The notes under the pieces: model-generated
Seen by the model: the letters and a program-made list of their open reading frames with translations, nothing else
Databases searched by the model: none
Told to the model about the DNA's origin: nothing
From: Paenibacillus sp. PAMC 26794
Lineage (GTDB): Bacteria > Bacillota > Bacilli > Paenibacillales > Paenibacillaceae
NCBI RefSeq assembly: GCF_000316035.1
Contig: NZ_ANHX01000066.1
Location: 1-64,000, forward strand
Length of the DNA: 64,000 nt
Direction: 5' to 3'
Program-made: the position numbers and the translations under genes
In this document: positions 52,999-61,026 of the stretch, in pieces
How positions within the stretch are numbered: position 1 is the stretch's first letter
Layout of the letters: every line of letters begins with the position of its first letter

Positions 52999-53195
52999 GC
53001 TAACGAATCTACCGCACCTTAAACGACGGATTTTCGAGGCATGCCAATTGTAACGAACTTCAGTGCCGTTATTTCGGTACAAACAAGGTGTCAGAGCCTA
53101 AAAAACAACATCTTCGAGTAAATAACGTCTCTGTGATTCGTTACATTTCAAACCGGTGCAAATGAGAGCGAATAACGTGTGTAAGGTTCCTTAAA
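52999..53195. repeat. Palindromic intergenic repeat, copy 3 (several units)
   Basis: Four related units lie in this gap: TAACGAATCTACCGCACC (~53001), TAACGAACTTCAGTGCCGTT (~53051), and two in inverse orientation, AATAACGTCTCTGTGATTCG (~53121) and AATAACGTGTGTAAGGTTCC (~53171). They share the consensus of the repeats at 25.5 and 44.2 kb. The 52827-53258 gap contains no gene. It separates the ABC operon from the YesL-like/namZ/nagZ group and could act as a terminator or mRNA-end structure. Confidence 0.7.
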
Positions 53196-53258
53196 ACCAA
53201 ATGATAACGAGCAAAGAATAATACACATTCACGCTCATTGCTTTTAGGACAGCCGCAC

Positions 53259-54368
53259 TTACTCCCGTCCAATCGCAAGCTCCGTCTCTGGATCGAAAAA
53301 GTGTGCCTTACGCAGGTCCAATACAAAATTTTTGTCCATGCCTACATAAGCATGTGTTTCGGGGTGAACCTTAGCCGTAACGGTACGGGCACCGGAATGG
53401 AAATACACCAAATTCTCGGATCCCAGATGTTCTACAACCTGAACTCGCGCCTGCAGCATATGGTCTGTCGGGATATTCGGAGCGACATCGTCACCAAAAA
53501 TATGCTCTGGACGCAGACCCATAATCACCGGCTTGCCTTGATGACTCTGAAGACGAGCGAGTACATCTGCTGGCAAAGTGAATGATGCTCCCTCGATGAC
53601 AACCTGCGTGCCTTCAATCCGGGCATCAATGAAATTCATCGCCGGGGAACCGATAAATCCGGCAACAAACATATTCCGCGGACTCGCATACAGTTCTTTC
53701 GGTGAAGCCACCTGCTGGATATCTCCATGGTTCATGACCACGATGCGTTCCCCAAGTGTCATGGCCTCAACCTGATCATGTGTCACATACACAATCGTGG
53801 CACCGAGACGTTTATGCAGCTCTCCCAACTCCACCCGCATCTGCACCCGCAACTTGGCATCCAGATTGGACAGTGGTTCGTCGAATAAAAATACCTGCGG
53901 ATCACGGACGATTGCCCGTCCCACCGCAACACGCTGGCGCTGACCACCAGACAGCTCGCGTGGTTTGCGCTCCAGCATTGCTTCCAGTCCAAGAATGGAG
54001 GCCGCATTCTGCACCTGTTCATCAATATAGGACTTTGGCTTTTTCAGATTTTTCAGGCCAAAGGAAAGATTCTCACGGATGGTCATATGCGGATAGAGTG
54101 CATAATCCTGAAACACCATTGCGATATCCCGATCCTTCGGATGCAGATCGTTAACAAGCCGGTCACCGATCACAATATCACCGCTCGTTTGCTTTTCAAG
54201 TCCGGCAATCATCCGCAGTGACGTCGTCTTGCCACAGCCCGAAGGACCCACAAACACTACGAATTCCTTATCTTCTATAACAAAGTCCGAGCCGGCCACA
54301 GCCGTGAACGTTCCTTTATGATCGTCTTTGAATTCTTTGCGCACTTGGCGAAACTCCACGCGTGCCAT
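53259..54368 (-). CDS. Sugar ABC transporter ATPase (MsmX/UgpC/MalK type)
   Basis: 369 residues. Walker A FVGPSGCGKTTSLRMIAGL, Q-loop MVFQDYALYPHM, signature RELSGGQRQRVAVGRAIVRD, Walker B VFLFDEPLSNLDAKLRVQMR, H-loop YVTHDQVEAM; C-terminal TOBE/OB domain (IMGLRPEHIF). Energises carbohydrate import. MsmX-type ATPases can serve several importers, but this one is coded 43 bases after a permease gene. AAAGGGGG precedes the ATG. Last of the four-gene transporter set. Confidence 0.93.
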   Translation of the reverse strand: MARVEFRQVRKEFKDDHKGTFTAVAGSDFVIEDKEFVVFVGPSGCGKTTSLRMIAGLEKQTSGDIVIGDRLVNDLHPKDRDIAMVFQDYALYPHMTIRENLSFGLKNLKKPKSYIDEQVQNAASILGLEAMLERKPRELSGGQRQRVAVGRAIVRDPQVFLFDEPLSNLDAKLRVQMRVELGELHKRLGATIVYVTHDQVEAMTLGERIVVMNHGDIQQVASPKELYASPRNMFVAGFIGSPAMNFIDARIEGTQVVIEGASFTLPADVLARLQSHQGKPVIMGLRPEHIFGDDVAPNIPTDHMLQARVQVVEHLGSENLVYFHSGARTVTAKVHPETHAYVGMDKNFVLDLRKAHFFDPETELAIGRE

Positions 54369-54411
54369 AGGTAGATCCCCCTTTACGTTATCGCTTGTCC
54401 TGAACTAACAG

Positions 54412-55245
54412 TTAACCTTTTACCGCACCGATCGTAATGCCCTGTAGGAAATAACGTTGCAGTGAGAAAAACAGAATGATCATGGGCAGCGCACCTATTG
54501 TAGCCCCAGCCATCATTGCGCCGAAGTCCGTTGATTCGGCAAATACAAACGAGGCCAGCCCCACCTGAATGGTACGCATCTCGTTGGAATTGGTAATGAG
54601 GAACGGCCAGAAGAATTCATTCCACGAAGCTACAAACGTGAATATCGCCAGCACCGCGATTCCTGGCTTCGCCATCGGCAAAATGACTTTCCAGAAGATG
54701 CCGAACTCACTACATGCATCGATACGCGCCGCATGTATCAGCGATGTGGGCAGCGTAGACATGAACTGTTTCATCAAGAAAATGTTGCCTACACTAACGG
54801 CAGCAGGCAGAATAATGGCCGTATACGTGTCCCCTAGGTCAAACACGTTGACCATCAGAATGTACAAAGGAATCAGTGTAACCTGCGCCGGGATCATCAT
54901 GGTCCCAAGCAAAGTCCAGAATACCGCCTGACTACCAGGAAACTTCAGTTTGGCAAACGCATATCCCGCCAGGGAGGCGAAGAATACATTCGTTACGGTC
55001 AGAATGATCGAGATAAGCAGCGAATTGTACAGCCAGCGCCAGGCATCAGTTTTGGCAAAGAAGCGCTCATATGGTGATAATGACAACTGCTCCGGAATCA
55101 TCTGTGGTTTAAACGAAGCCGACATCGCACTATCCTGCACCGAACCAACGAGCATCCAATACATCGGAATGACCGTCACCAGCGCCCAGACCACCAGCAG
55201 AATGGATGCAACAACGAGCAGGATCTTTTTCTGTGTTGATTTCAT
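54412..55245 (-). CDS. Sugar ABC transporter permease (MalG-like)
   Basis: 277 residues, six TM helices. The EAA loop is HAARIDACSEFGIFWKVILPMAKPG (in pieces, ~180-205), and the carboxyl end YFLQGITIGAVKG is typical of MalG-family subunits. GGGGGTG precedes the ATG. Works with the 55.3-kb permease as a heterodimer; substrate specificity is inferred from the muramic-acid genes around it. Confidence 0.92.
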   Translation of the reverse strand: MKSTQKKILLVVASILLVVWALVTVIPMYWMLVGSVQDSAMSASFKPQMIPEQLSLSPYERFFAKTDAWRWLYNSLLISIILTVTNVFFASLAGYAFAKLKFPGSQAVFWTLLGTMMIPAQVTLIPLYILMVNVFDLGDTYTAIILPAAVSVGNIFLMKQFMSTLPTSLIHAARIDACSEFGIFWKVILPMAKPGIAVLAIFTFVASWNEFFWPFLITNSNEMRTIQVGLASFVFAESTDFGAMMAGATIGALPMIILFFSLQRYFLQGITIGAVKG

Positions 55246-55309
55246 GGATTTTATTCACCCCCGGATGCTTAATGCAACGTGCTCTAATAGTCCGTGTTTT
55301 GAACTACCT

Positions 55310-56233
55310 CTAATACTCAATATCGCTGGAGAAATATTTGAACTGTATGACGGAGATGACAATGATGATAATCGCCAGTACGAACGACTGAGCCGAAGCC
55401 AATCCGAACTCATAGAACTTGAATGCCGTCTCATAGATCAGATAAGCGATTGTAGTTGTCGCAAAGTTTGGTCCACCCTGTGTCATCAGATATACCGAGA
55501 TAAACACCTGGAAGGATGTAATGACACCCGTGACGAGCAGATACAGCGTCGTTGGTTTGAGCAGCGGCCATGTAATCTTGCTGAACTGGGTCCAGCCGCT
55601 GGCATGATCAATATCCGCCGCCTCGTACAGCGATTTCGGAATACCACCCATGGCTGCCAGATACAGAATAATGCCCGCTCCGTGCGATCCAAGCCAGTTC
55701 ATCAGAATGAGGGAAAAGAGTGCCGTTCCCGACTGGCCCAGCCAGATTACCGGGTCAAGGCCGAACAGACCGAGGAAACGGTTGAGCAGTCCTGAATCCG
55801 TCGGGTCAAAGATCGCCAGCCATACAATGGAGATGGTCACCCCGGAGGCTACCGCAGGCAGATACATGGTAGCTTTGAAAAATGTCTGCCATTTGCTTTT
55901 CATTTGATAGATGAAATAGGACAGTACAAATGTAATGAGAATATTGACCGGGACTGTGCCTACGGTGAAGATCACCGTATTTTTAATCGACTTCCAGAAC
56001 GTCTCATCTTTCACCAGTCGCTCGTAGTTATCCAATCCAACCCACGTCGAGTTCATAATGTTGTATTTCTGGAAGCTCATCACAAGAGCCGTCAGAACGG
56101 GATACAGTGTGAAAATGAGAAACAGCAGGACAGGCGCCAAAATAAACAAATACGCCCACCCGTAGTCTCGCCAAAACCGGGCAACCCGGGAAGTCCGGGG
56201 CACAGACGGTTTTGGCGCAAGGGCGGTCTGCAT
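55310..56233 (-). CDS. Sugar ABC transporter permease (MalF/UgpA-like)
   Basis: 307 residues, six TM helices: WAYLFILAPVLLFLIFTLYP opens, VTALVMSFQKYNI follows, and the EAA loop LYEAADIDHASGWTQFSKIT with WPLLKPTTLYLL contacts the ATPase. GGAGG lies seven bases before the ATG. Sits between the binding protein and the MalG-like subunit. Confidence 0.92.
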   Translation of the reverse strand: MQTALAPKPSVPRTSRVARFWRDYGWAYLFILAPVLLFLIFTLYPVLTALVMSFQKYNIMNSTWVGLDNYERLVKDETFWKSIKNTVIFTVGTVPVNILITFVLSYFIYQMKSKWQTFFKATMYLPAVASGVTISIVWLAIFDPTDSGLLNRFLGLFGLDPVIWLGQSGTALFSLILMNWLGSHGAGIILYLAAMGGIPKSLYEAADIDHASGWTQFSKITWPLLKPTTLYLLVTGVITSFQVFISVYLMTQGGPNFATTTIAYLIYETAFKFYEFGLASAQSFVLAIIIIVISVIQFKYFSSDIEY

Positions 56234-56311
56234 GGCGAATCCTCCTCTCCTAATCAGTGTGATTATGCATGTTGCTTATGGTCCGATTAACACCCGAAAG
56301 AATGGTCCGAG

Positions 56312-57664
56312 TTATTGTCCGAACATCTGCTGGCCTTTGCTCTTGAAGTCTTCTGCGATCTGCTCCGGTGATTTTTCACCCGAGAACAGCGCCTGAATAT
56401 TAGGCTTCACAACCTGTTCCTTGAATTGTTTTTGCTGAGATGCCTTGTCGATATCCAGTTCCAGTACAACCGGCATCGCGATATTCTCTGCCATGACTTT
56501 TGCAGCAGCCAGATTATCCGGTTGACCAAGCTCTTTTCCTTTAAACAGATCCACTTGGGACTGTCTTACGAATGGAAGCGCAAGTTCATTGGCCGAGTTC
56601 CCTGCTTTGGCACCACTAAGCGCCTCCATCACCAGGAACGTATTTTTGGCATGCTGTTCGCCCTTGTCCTTTTTCTGTTTGAAGGCTACATACCCTTCGC
56701 CGCCCATTGTCGTGGCCGCAGGTTGATCATCATTATGCGGTACAGGCAGCAGGACAAAATCAATCTTCTCTCCCTGCACCTTGCCATCATTGATGTCCTT
56801 ATTGCGGTTCTGAATCATCACATCATAATAAGGAATCGCTTTGGAGATGATCGCCGTTTCTCCCGCGTAGAACATATCCGTCCGCTTTGCTGGAGCAAGA
56901 GCCGCCGTTTCCTTCGGCATATACCCTTGATCCATCAGGTTTTTGATAAAAGAGAGGGTATCCAGAATGCGCCCATCATTCCATTGGAACGTGCCGTCTT
57001 TATCAAGAACATCAATCATCCCGTTATTCCGGGACAGCATTTCAATGAAGTCAAGCGAGGTTCCGTCGGTAACCAGTGCATATTGCTTGGCCCCGCCATC
57101 CAGCGTTTTGGTCAGCTTGGCAGCAGCATCGTTGAATTCGGACCAGGTCCAGCCATTTTGTTGAATGGACTTCCAATCAATGCCCGCTTCCTCCAGAATG
57201 CGTTTGTTACCACCCCATGCCCATTGGAATTGATACAACGGTAGTCCGTACTGTTTCCCCTGAATCTGGCCTAAATCAAGCGTACCTGGCAGGTAGTCGT
57301 CCTTGATCTCAGGTGTCAGGTAGCTGTCCAGCTCAAGTGCCAATCCCGTATTCACATATGTGCCGTCTACACTATGAAAGTAAAGATCCGGCGGGTTGCC
57401 CGCGTTCAAAGCGACATCGAATTTTTTGGGCCCTTCCGCCCAGGAGAGCATTTCCGTCTTCACGGTAATGTTCGGGTGTTCTTTATTGAAATCAGAGATT
57501 AGATCCTTCAGTTCATCTTCATATGTGCCATGTACAGGATAGGTCCATACCGTTACCGTATCATCGGCATTCGGATCATCCGAAGCAGCACCTCCGCTAT
57601 TCCCACAGGCAGTAACCCAGACCATCATCAACAACATTGCCCATACCAGACCCTTCTTTTTCAT
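56312..57664 (-). CDS. Extracellular sugar-binding lipoprotein of the ABC importer
   Basis: 450 residues from ATG 57664 (AAGGAG upstream). Signal peptide with lipobox VTAC-G (MLLMMVWVTACGNSGG). Family 1 solute-binding fold: TVWTYPVHGTYEDELKDLIS, FNKEHPNITVKTEM, GNPPDLYFHSVDGTYVNTGL, GLPLYQFQWAWGGNKRILEE. Anchored outside the membrane to deliver sugars to the permeases. Divergent from the MurK-like kinase with candidate operators between, so MurNAc, GlcNAc or a MurNAc-GlcNAc disaccharide is the likely ligand. First gene of the minus-strand transporter operon. Confidence 0.9.
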   Translation of the reverse strand: MKKKGLVWAMLLMMVWVTACGNSGGAASDDPNADDTVTVWTYPVHGTYEDELKDLISDFNKEHPNITVKTEMLSWAEGPKKFDVALNAGNPPDLYFHSVDGTYVNTGLALELDSYLTPEIKDDYLPGTLDLGQIQGKQYGLPLYQFQWAWGGNKRILEEAGIDWKSIQQNGWTWSEFNDAAAKLTKTLDGGAKQYALVTDGTSLDFIEMLSRNNGMIDVLDKDGTFQWNDGRILDTLSFIKNLMDQGYMPKETAALAPAKRTDMFYAGETAIISKAIPYYDVMIQNRNKDINDGKVQGEKIDFVLLPVPHNDDQPAATTMGGEGYVAFKQKKDKGEQHAKNTFLVMEALSGAKAGNSANELALPFVRQSQVDLFKGKELGQPDNLAAAKVMAENIAMPVVLELDIDKASQQKQFKEQVVKPNIQALFSGEKSPEQIAEDFKSKGQQMFGQ

Positions 57665-57838
57665 CCCTTCATCTCCTTCGCATGTCATCATCCGATTCTT
57701 TCATTGCCTAACCATGCTACCCCTTTTGTGATCATTCGGCCTTTAAACGGCATCCACCTATACACGCGGCAGTAAGGAAAAGCACCTCCCCTGTAGATTG
57801 GGCCTGCCAGTCGCAGGCTAAATCTCTTAAATGCAATA

Positions 57839-57863
57839 TTAACGTCAACTTAATTGACATTAA
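57839..57863. promoter_or_regulatory. Inverted repeat in the SBP/murK divergent region
   Basis: TTAACGTCAA (57839-57848), five bases, TTGACATTAA (57854-57863); nine of ten bases are symmetric. Candidate regulator or promoter element in the 357-bp divergent gap. Confidence 0.4.
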
Positions 57864-57943
57864 CAGTATTAATTCCTTCCAAAATTATAGATTGAATTCA
57901 TTATATGAGTTGTAAAATAAAAATTCAACATTATTTTTTATTA

Positions 57944-57958
57944 TAAAATTTAATTTTA
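57944..57958. promoter_or_regulatory. Candidate MurR (RpiR-type) operator upstream of murK
   Basis: TAAAATT-T-AATTTTA is a perfect 7-1-7 palindrome 64 bases before the kinase start. Its core AAATTTAATTT recurs in the anmK/amidase divergent region, which fits a shared local regulator. Confidence 0.5.
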
Positions 57959-58021
57959 CTTTTTCTTTTCATGCAACTATACTATGTAAAAAGAAAACCC
58001 AAGCAAGCGAGGTGAGCCACT

Positions 58022-58984
58022 TTGCGAGTGTATGTAGGCGTGGATGGAGGCGGTACCAATACTGATGCAGCAATCATTTCTGAATCTGGTGAAATTCTCG
58101 CCCGACTCAGCGGCGGTCCTACGAATCCTCACAGCGTATCAACTGAACAGGCCATTTCCGAACTGCAACGAGTGCTGGAACAGCTATTTAATCTAATAAG
58201 TGATTTATCGACAAATTGTGAGGCTATATGCCTTGGTATGTCAGGTATAGATACGATCCAAGAACGGCAACTTATAGCCGAAGCAGTAAATAACTATATG
58301 AAGAGTCGTAATCAACAGGGAGCAGAAGGCTGTCCCGTCTGGGTTGTATCCGAAGGAGAGATTGCTCTGATGGCCTCTCTCGGACATACGCACGGTGTAT
58401 TATGCATCTCTGGAACAGGGTCCATCGTGTACGGATTTACGCTGGAAGGAGAGCGATACCGTGCAGGAGGCTGGGGTCATCTGCTCGGAGATGAGGGGAG
58501 CGGATATCGTATTGGGCAGCGTGCACTCCAAGTGGTTATGCAGAGTTATGACGGTGTTCTTCCTCCAACCCGTTTAACCCCGCTTCTTCTAAAGAATCTG
58601 AACCTTCGGGATATATCGGAGCTAAAGACGCAGGTGTATCAGACGGATTGGGGCAAAACCGAGACCGCATCTATCGCCCGCTTAGCTATAGAAGCAGCTG
58701 AACTCGGAGATGAGGCCTCCCGGTCACTGATCATGGACGAAGCCTCACAATTGGCGGATACCGCCAAAGCGCTGATTGCCCGTCATCCCGAATTTGCATC
58801 TACTCCGGTTGTCCTGTCCGGATCACTGTTTCGATACGCTGCACTTTTCCGAAATACATTTATTCAGAAGTTATCCGGATATTATGGAGAGTTGGACTTT
58901 GTATATCGTGAAGATGCCCCCGCTCCAGCGGTTGGCGCAGCACAACTGGCAAGAAGACGCTGTTCCCTGAATGAATCATTTTAA
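58022..58984 (+). CDS. murK: MurK-like N-acetylglucosamine/MurNAc kinase (BadF/BcrA ATPase family)
   Basis: 320 residues from a TTG at 58022 with GAGGTGAG upstream. Actin-like ATPase motifs: VYVGVDGGGTNTDAAIISES (phosphate 1), CLGMSGI, GTGSIVYGFTLEGERYRAGG, WGHLLGDEGSGYRIG and the adenosine site PVVLSGSLFRYAAL. The family includes GlcNAc kinases and clostridial MurK, which phosphorylates both MurNAc and GlcNAc at O-6. Followed directly by murQ, so MurNAc kinase activity feeding the etherase is likely; it would replace phosphorylation by a PTS. Confidence 0.85.
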   Translation: MRVYVGVDGGGTNTDAAIISESGEILARLSGGPTNPHSVSTEQAISELQRVLEQLFNLISDLSTNCEAICLGMSGIDTIQERQLIAEAVNNYMKSRNQQGAEGCPVWVVSEGEIALMASLGHTHGVLCISGTGSIVYGFTLEGERYRAGGWGHLLGDEGSGYRIGQRALQVVMQSYDGVLPPTRLTPLLLKNLNLRDISELKTQVYQTDWGKTETASIARLAIEAAELGDEASRSLIMDEASQLADTAKALIARHPEFASTPVVLSGSLFRYAALFRNTFIQKLSGYYGELDFVYREDAPAPAVGAAQLARRRCSLNESF

Positions 58985-59006
58985 AAGAGAGAAGGAGGCC
59001 ATACGG

Positions 59007-59912
59007 ATGAATCACATGCTGAATTCACTACTAACGGAACAACCCAATCCACTAACGGATCATATAGATGAATTGCCTTCGGCAGAAATTATGGAGCTCA
59101 TTAATAAGGAAGATCAACGGATTGCGGAGCTCATCCAGCCCCTGATTCCGGTCATTGCTCAAGCGGCGGATCGGATCTTGAAGGCGTTTCAGTCTGGCGG
59201 CAGGCTATTTTATGTAGGCGCAGGTACCAGTGGACGATTAGGAATACTTGACGCTTCGGAATGCCCGCCTACCTACGGAACCCCGCCCTCCATGGTGCAG
59301 GGTATTATTGCAGGGGGATTCCGGGCAGTGAAGGACCCGGTTGAAGGTGCTGAAGATAGTGAGGAGTTGGGAGCTGCGGACCTTGATGAACAGGGCTTAG
59401 ACAAAAACGACGTCGTGGTTGGCATTGCAGCCAGTGGACGAACGCCGTATGTGCTGGGTGCGATGAGACACGCCAAGGAGATCGGGGCTACAGTGATCAG
59501 CTTGAGCAATAATGCAGGCACGCCGATGACCCTGTTGGCTGATGTGAGCATTGAGGCTGTTGTCGGCCCAGAGGTTGTCATGGGTTCAACACGTATGAAG
59601 GCAGGCAGCGCCCAGAAAATGATTCTGAACATGCTCACCACTACCGCCATGATTCGTCTGGGCAAGGTTTACCGTAATTTCATGGTTGATCTGAACCCTT
59701 CGAACGAGAAGCTTGTCCATCGGGCCAAACGCATGATTCATCTGGCAACCGGAGCAAATGAAGCGGATATTGAAGAAGCTTTTGCAGGTGCAGACGGTCA
59801 TGTAAAAACGGCAATCGTCATGCTGATGGCAGGCGTGGACGCAACGGAAGCCCAGCACAGGCTTGATCTGGCTGACGGTTTTGTCCGTAGAGCCATTGCG
59901 GGGCCTTCCTGA
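59007..59912 (+). CDS. murQ: N-acetylmuramic acid 6-phosphate etherase MurQ
   Basis: 301 residues from ATG 59007 (AGAAGGAGG upstream). SIS domain with VGAGTSGRLGILDASECPPT, GIAASGRTPYVLGAM and VMGSTRMKAGSAQKMILNML, all MurQ hallmarks; the catalytic glutamate lies in the DASECPPTYG segment. It removes D-lactate from MurNAc-6P to give GlcNAc-6P. 22 bases after murK, same transcript, with a terminator behind. Confidence 0.95.
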   Translation: MNHMLNSLLTEQPNPLTDHIDELPSAEIMELINKEDQRIAELIQPLIPVIAQAADRILKAFQSGGRLFYVGAGTSGRLGILDASECPPTYGTPPSMVQGIIAGGFRAVKDPVEGAEDSEELGAADLDEQGLDKNDVVVGIAASGRTPYVLGAMRHAKEIGATVISLSNNAGTPMTLLADVSIEAVVGPEVVMGSTRMKAGSAQKMILNMLTTTAMIRLGKVYRNFMVDLNPSNEKLVHRAKRMIHLATGANEADIEEAFAGADGHVKTAIVMLMAGVDATEAQHRLDLADGFVRRAIAGPS

Positions 59913-59949
59913 GCCGTACAGGGGGATATTTCTAGAGGTTGAAAGAGAG

Positions 59950-59979
59950 GAGCCCAACATTAGTCTGGGCTCTTTTTTT
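59950..59979 (+). terminator. Terminator after murQ
   Basis: GAGCCCA (59950-59956) and TGGGCTC (59966-59972) followed by seven T. Confidence 0.9.
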
Positions 59980-60013
59980 GATTTTTTTATACTAGAAGCG
60001 GATATAATCCGTC

Positions 60014-60047
60014 AAAAAATCCCCTCCTGTATAAACAGAAAGGGATT
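60014..60047 (-). terminator. Terminator after murR
   Basis: AATCCC...CTGT / ACAG...GGGATT arms with a short internal bulge; on the minus strand TTTTTTG follows. Starts 15 bases past the murR stop. Confidence 0.75.
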
Positions 60048-60061
60048 CATATAGTTCTACT

Positions 60062-60910
60062 TCACTTGTGCTCCAGAATAGCCTGCCGGCTCTTCTCCAA
60101 ATACTCCACCGACTGGTTGTAATCCCGACTGGCAATCGCCAGATACAAAATGTCGATCACGTTCAGCTGGGCAATCCGTGACGAAGTTGCTCCGCTCCGA
60201 ATATCACTTTCGGTGGAAGTAATCATCAGGGGCACATCCGCCATACTACTGAGTGTATTGCTGCCCCACTTGGTAATGCTGATTGTCGCTGCACCGCCAT
60301 CGTGAGCATGCTTGAGACAGGAGATTACGTTCGAAGTCTCCCCTGAATACGAGATACATACAACCGTATCATCTTCACGAAGCGTCGTTGCGGACGAAAT
60401 CTGCATATGCGGATCGGCGAACGAAAAGCTTGTGCGATTGATTCGCATGAACTTGTAATGTGCATCCAGCGCAATCAGGTTGGAGGCCCCTACTCCATAG
60501 AAAAAGATCCGGTTTGCCTGATGAAGCACGTCCACAGCTTTTTCCACCAGACGTGGGTCCAGAATGTGAACCGTATCCTTCACCGACTGAATATTGTTTG
60601 CGGACACATGCTGAATAATGCTCTCCATGGAGTCCTGGGGACGAATCTCCGTATATTGATATGGCTCCCTCGTCTGCAAATCTCCGGCAATCTTCAGCTT
60701 CAGCTCCTGAAAACCCGTTACACCCAGTGATTTGCAGAGACGGATAATGGCAGCTGGGCTGCCTCCACTCCGTTCAGACAACTGGGCCACCGAGGATTGA
60801 ACAGTTTCTTGCGGGTGATCCAGAATATAAGCTCCGATCTTCCGTTCGGACGGGGTCAAGTCATCCATTAATGCGCGTAAACGTACAAGTCCACCTTTCA
60901 TGCCTTCCAT
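60062..60910 (-). CDS. murR: RpiR-family regulator MurR
   Basis: 282 residues from ATG 60910 (AAAGGAGG upstream). N-terminal RpiR HTH ~5-80 (LTPSERKIGAYILDHPQETV, ERSGGSPAAIIRLCKSLGVT) and SIS sugar-phosphate domain ~120-260 (IFFYGVGASNLIALDAHYKF, CISYSGETSNVISCL). In B. subtilis and E. coli MurR responds to MurNAc-6P. Located between murQ (convergent) and anmK (same strand, 117 bases upstream, perhaps cotranscribed). Likely controls the whole locus. Confidence 0.88.
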   Translation of the reverse strand: MEGMKGGLVRLRALMDDLTPSERKIGAYILDHPQETVQSSVAQLSERSGGSPAAIIRLCKSLGVTGFQELKLKIAGDLQTREPYQYTEIRPQDSMESIIQHVSANNIQSVKDTVHILDPRLVEKAVDVLHQANRIFFYGVGASNLIALDAHYKFMRINRTSFSFADPHMQISSATTLREDDTVVCISYSGETSNVISCLKHAHDGGAATISITKWGSNTLSSMADVPLMITSTESDIRSGATSSRIAQLNVIDILYLAIASRDYNQSVEYLEKSRQAILEHK

Positions 60911-61026
60911 TCGCTCCTCCTTTCCGCACTGCATTCATGTACAAGCATTTTATCTTATAATTCCACTCGCGTCTAATCGAATTCCTCGCCCTTCCATAAC
61001 TGAACTCCAATTAAAGTCATACCTCA

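Noticed and set aside
52863..53258. Possible small gene between the ABC ATPase and the YesL-like gene
   Set aside because: Only short frames without RBS; the sequence is accounted for by the dispersed palindromic repeat units.
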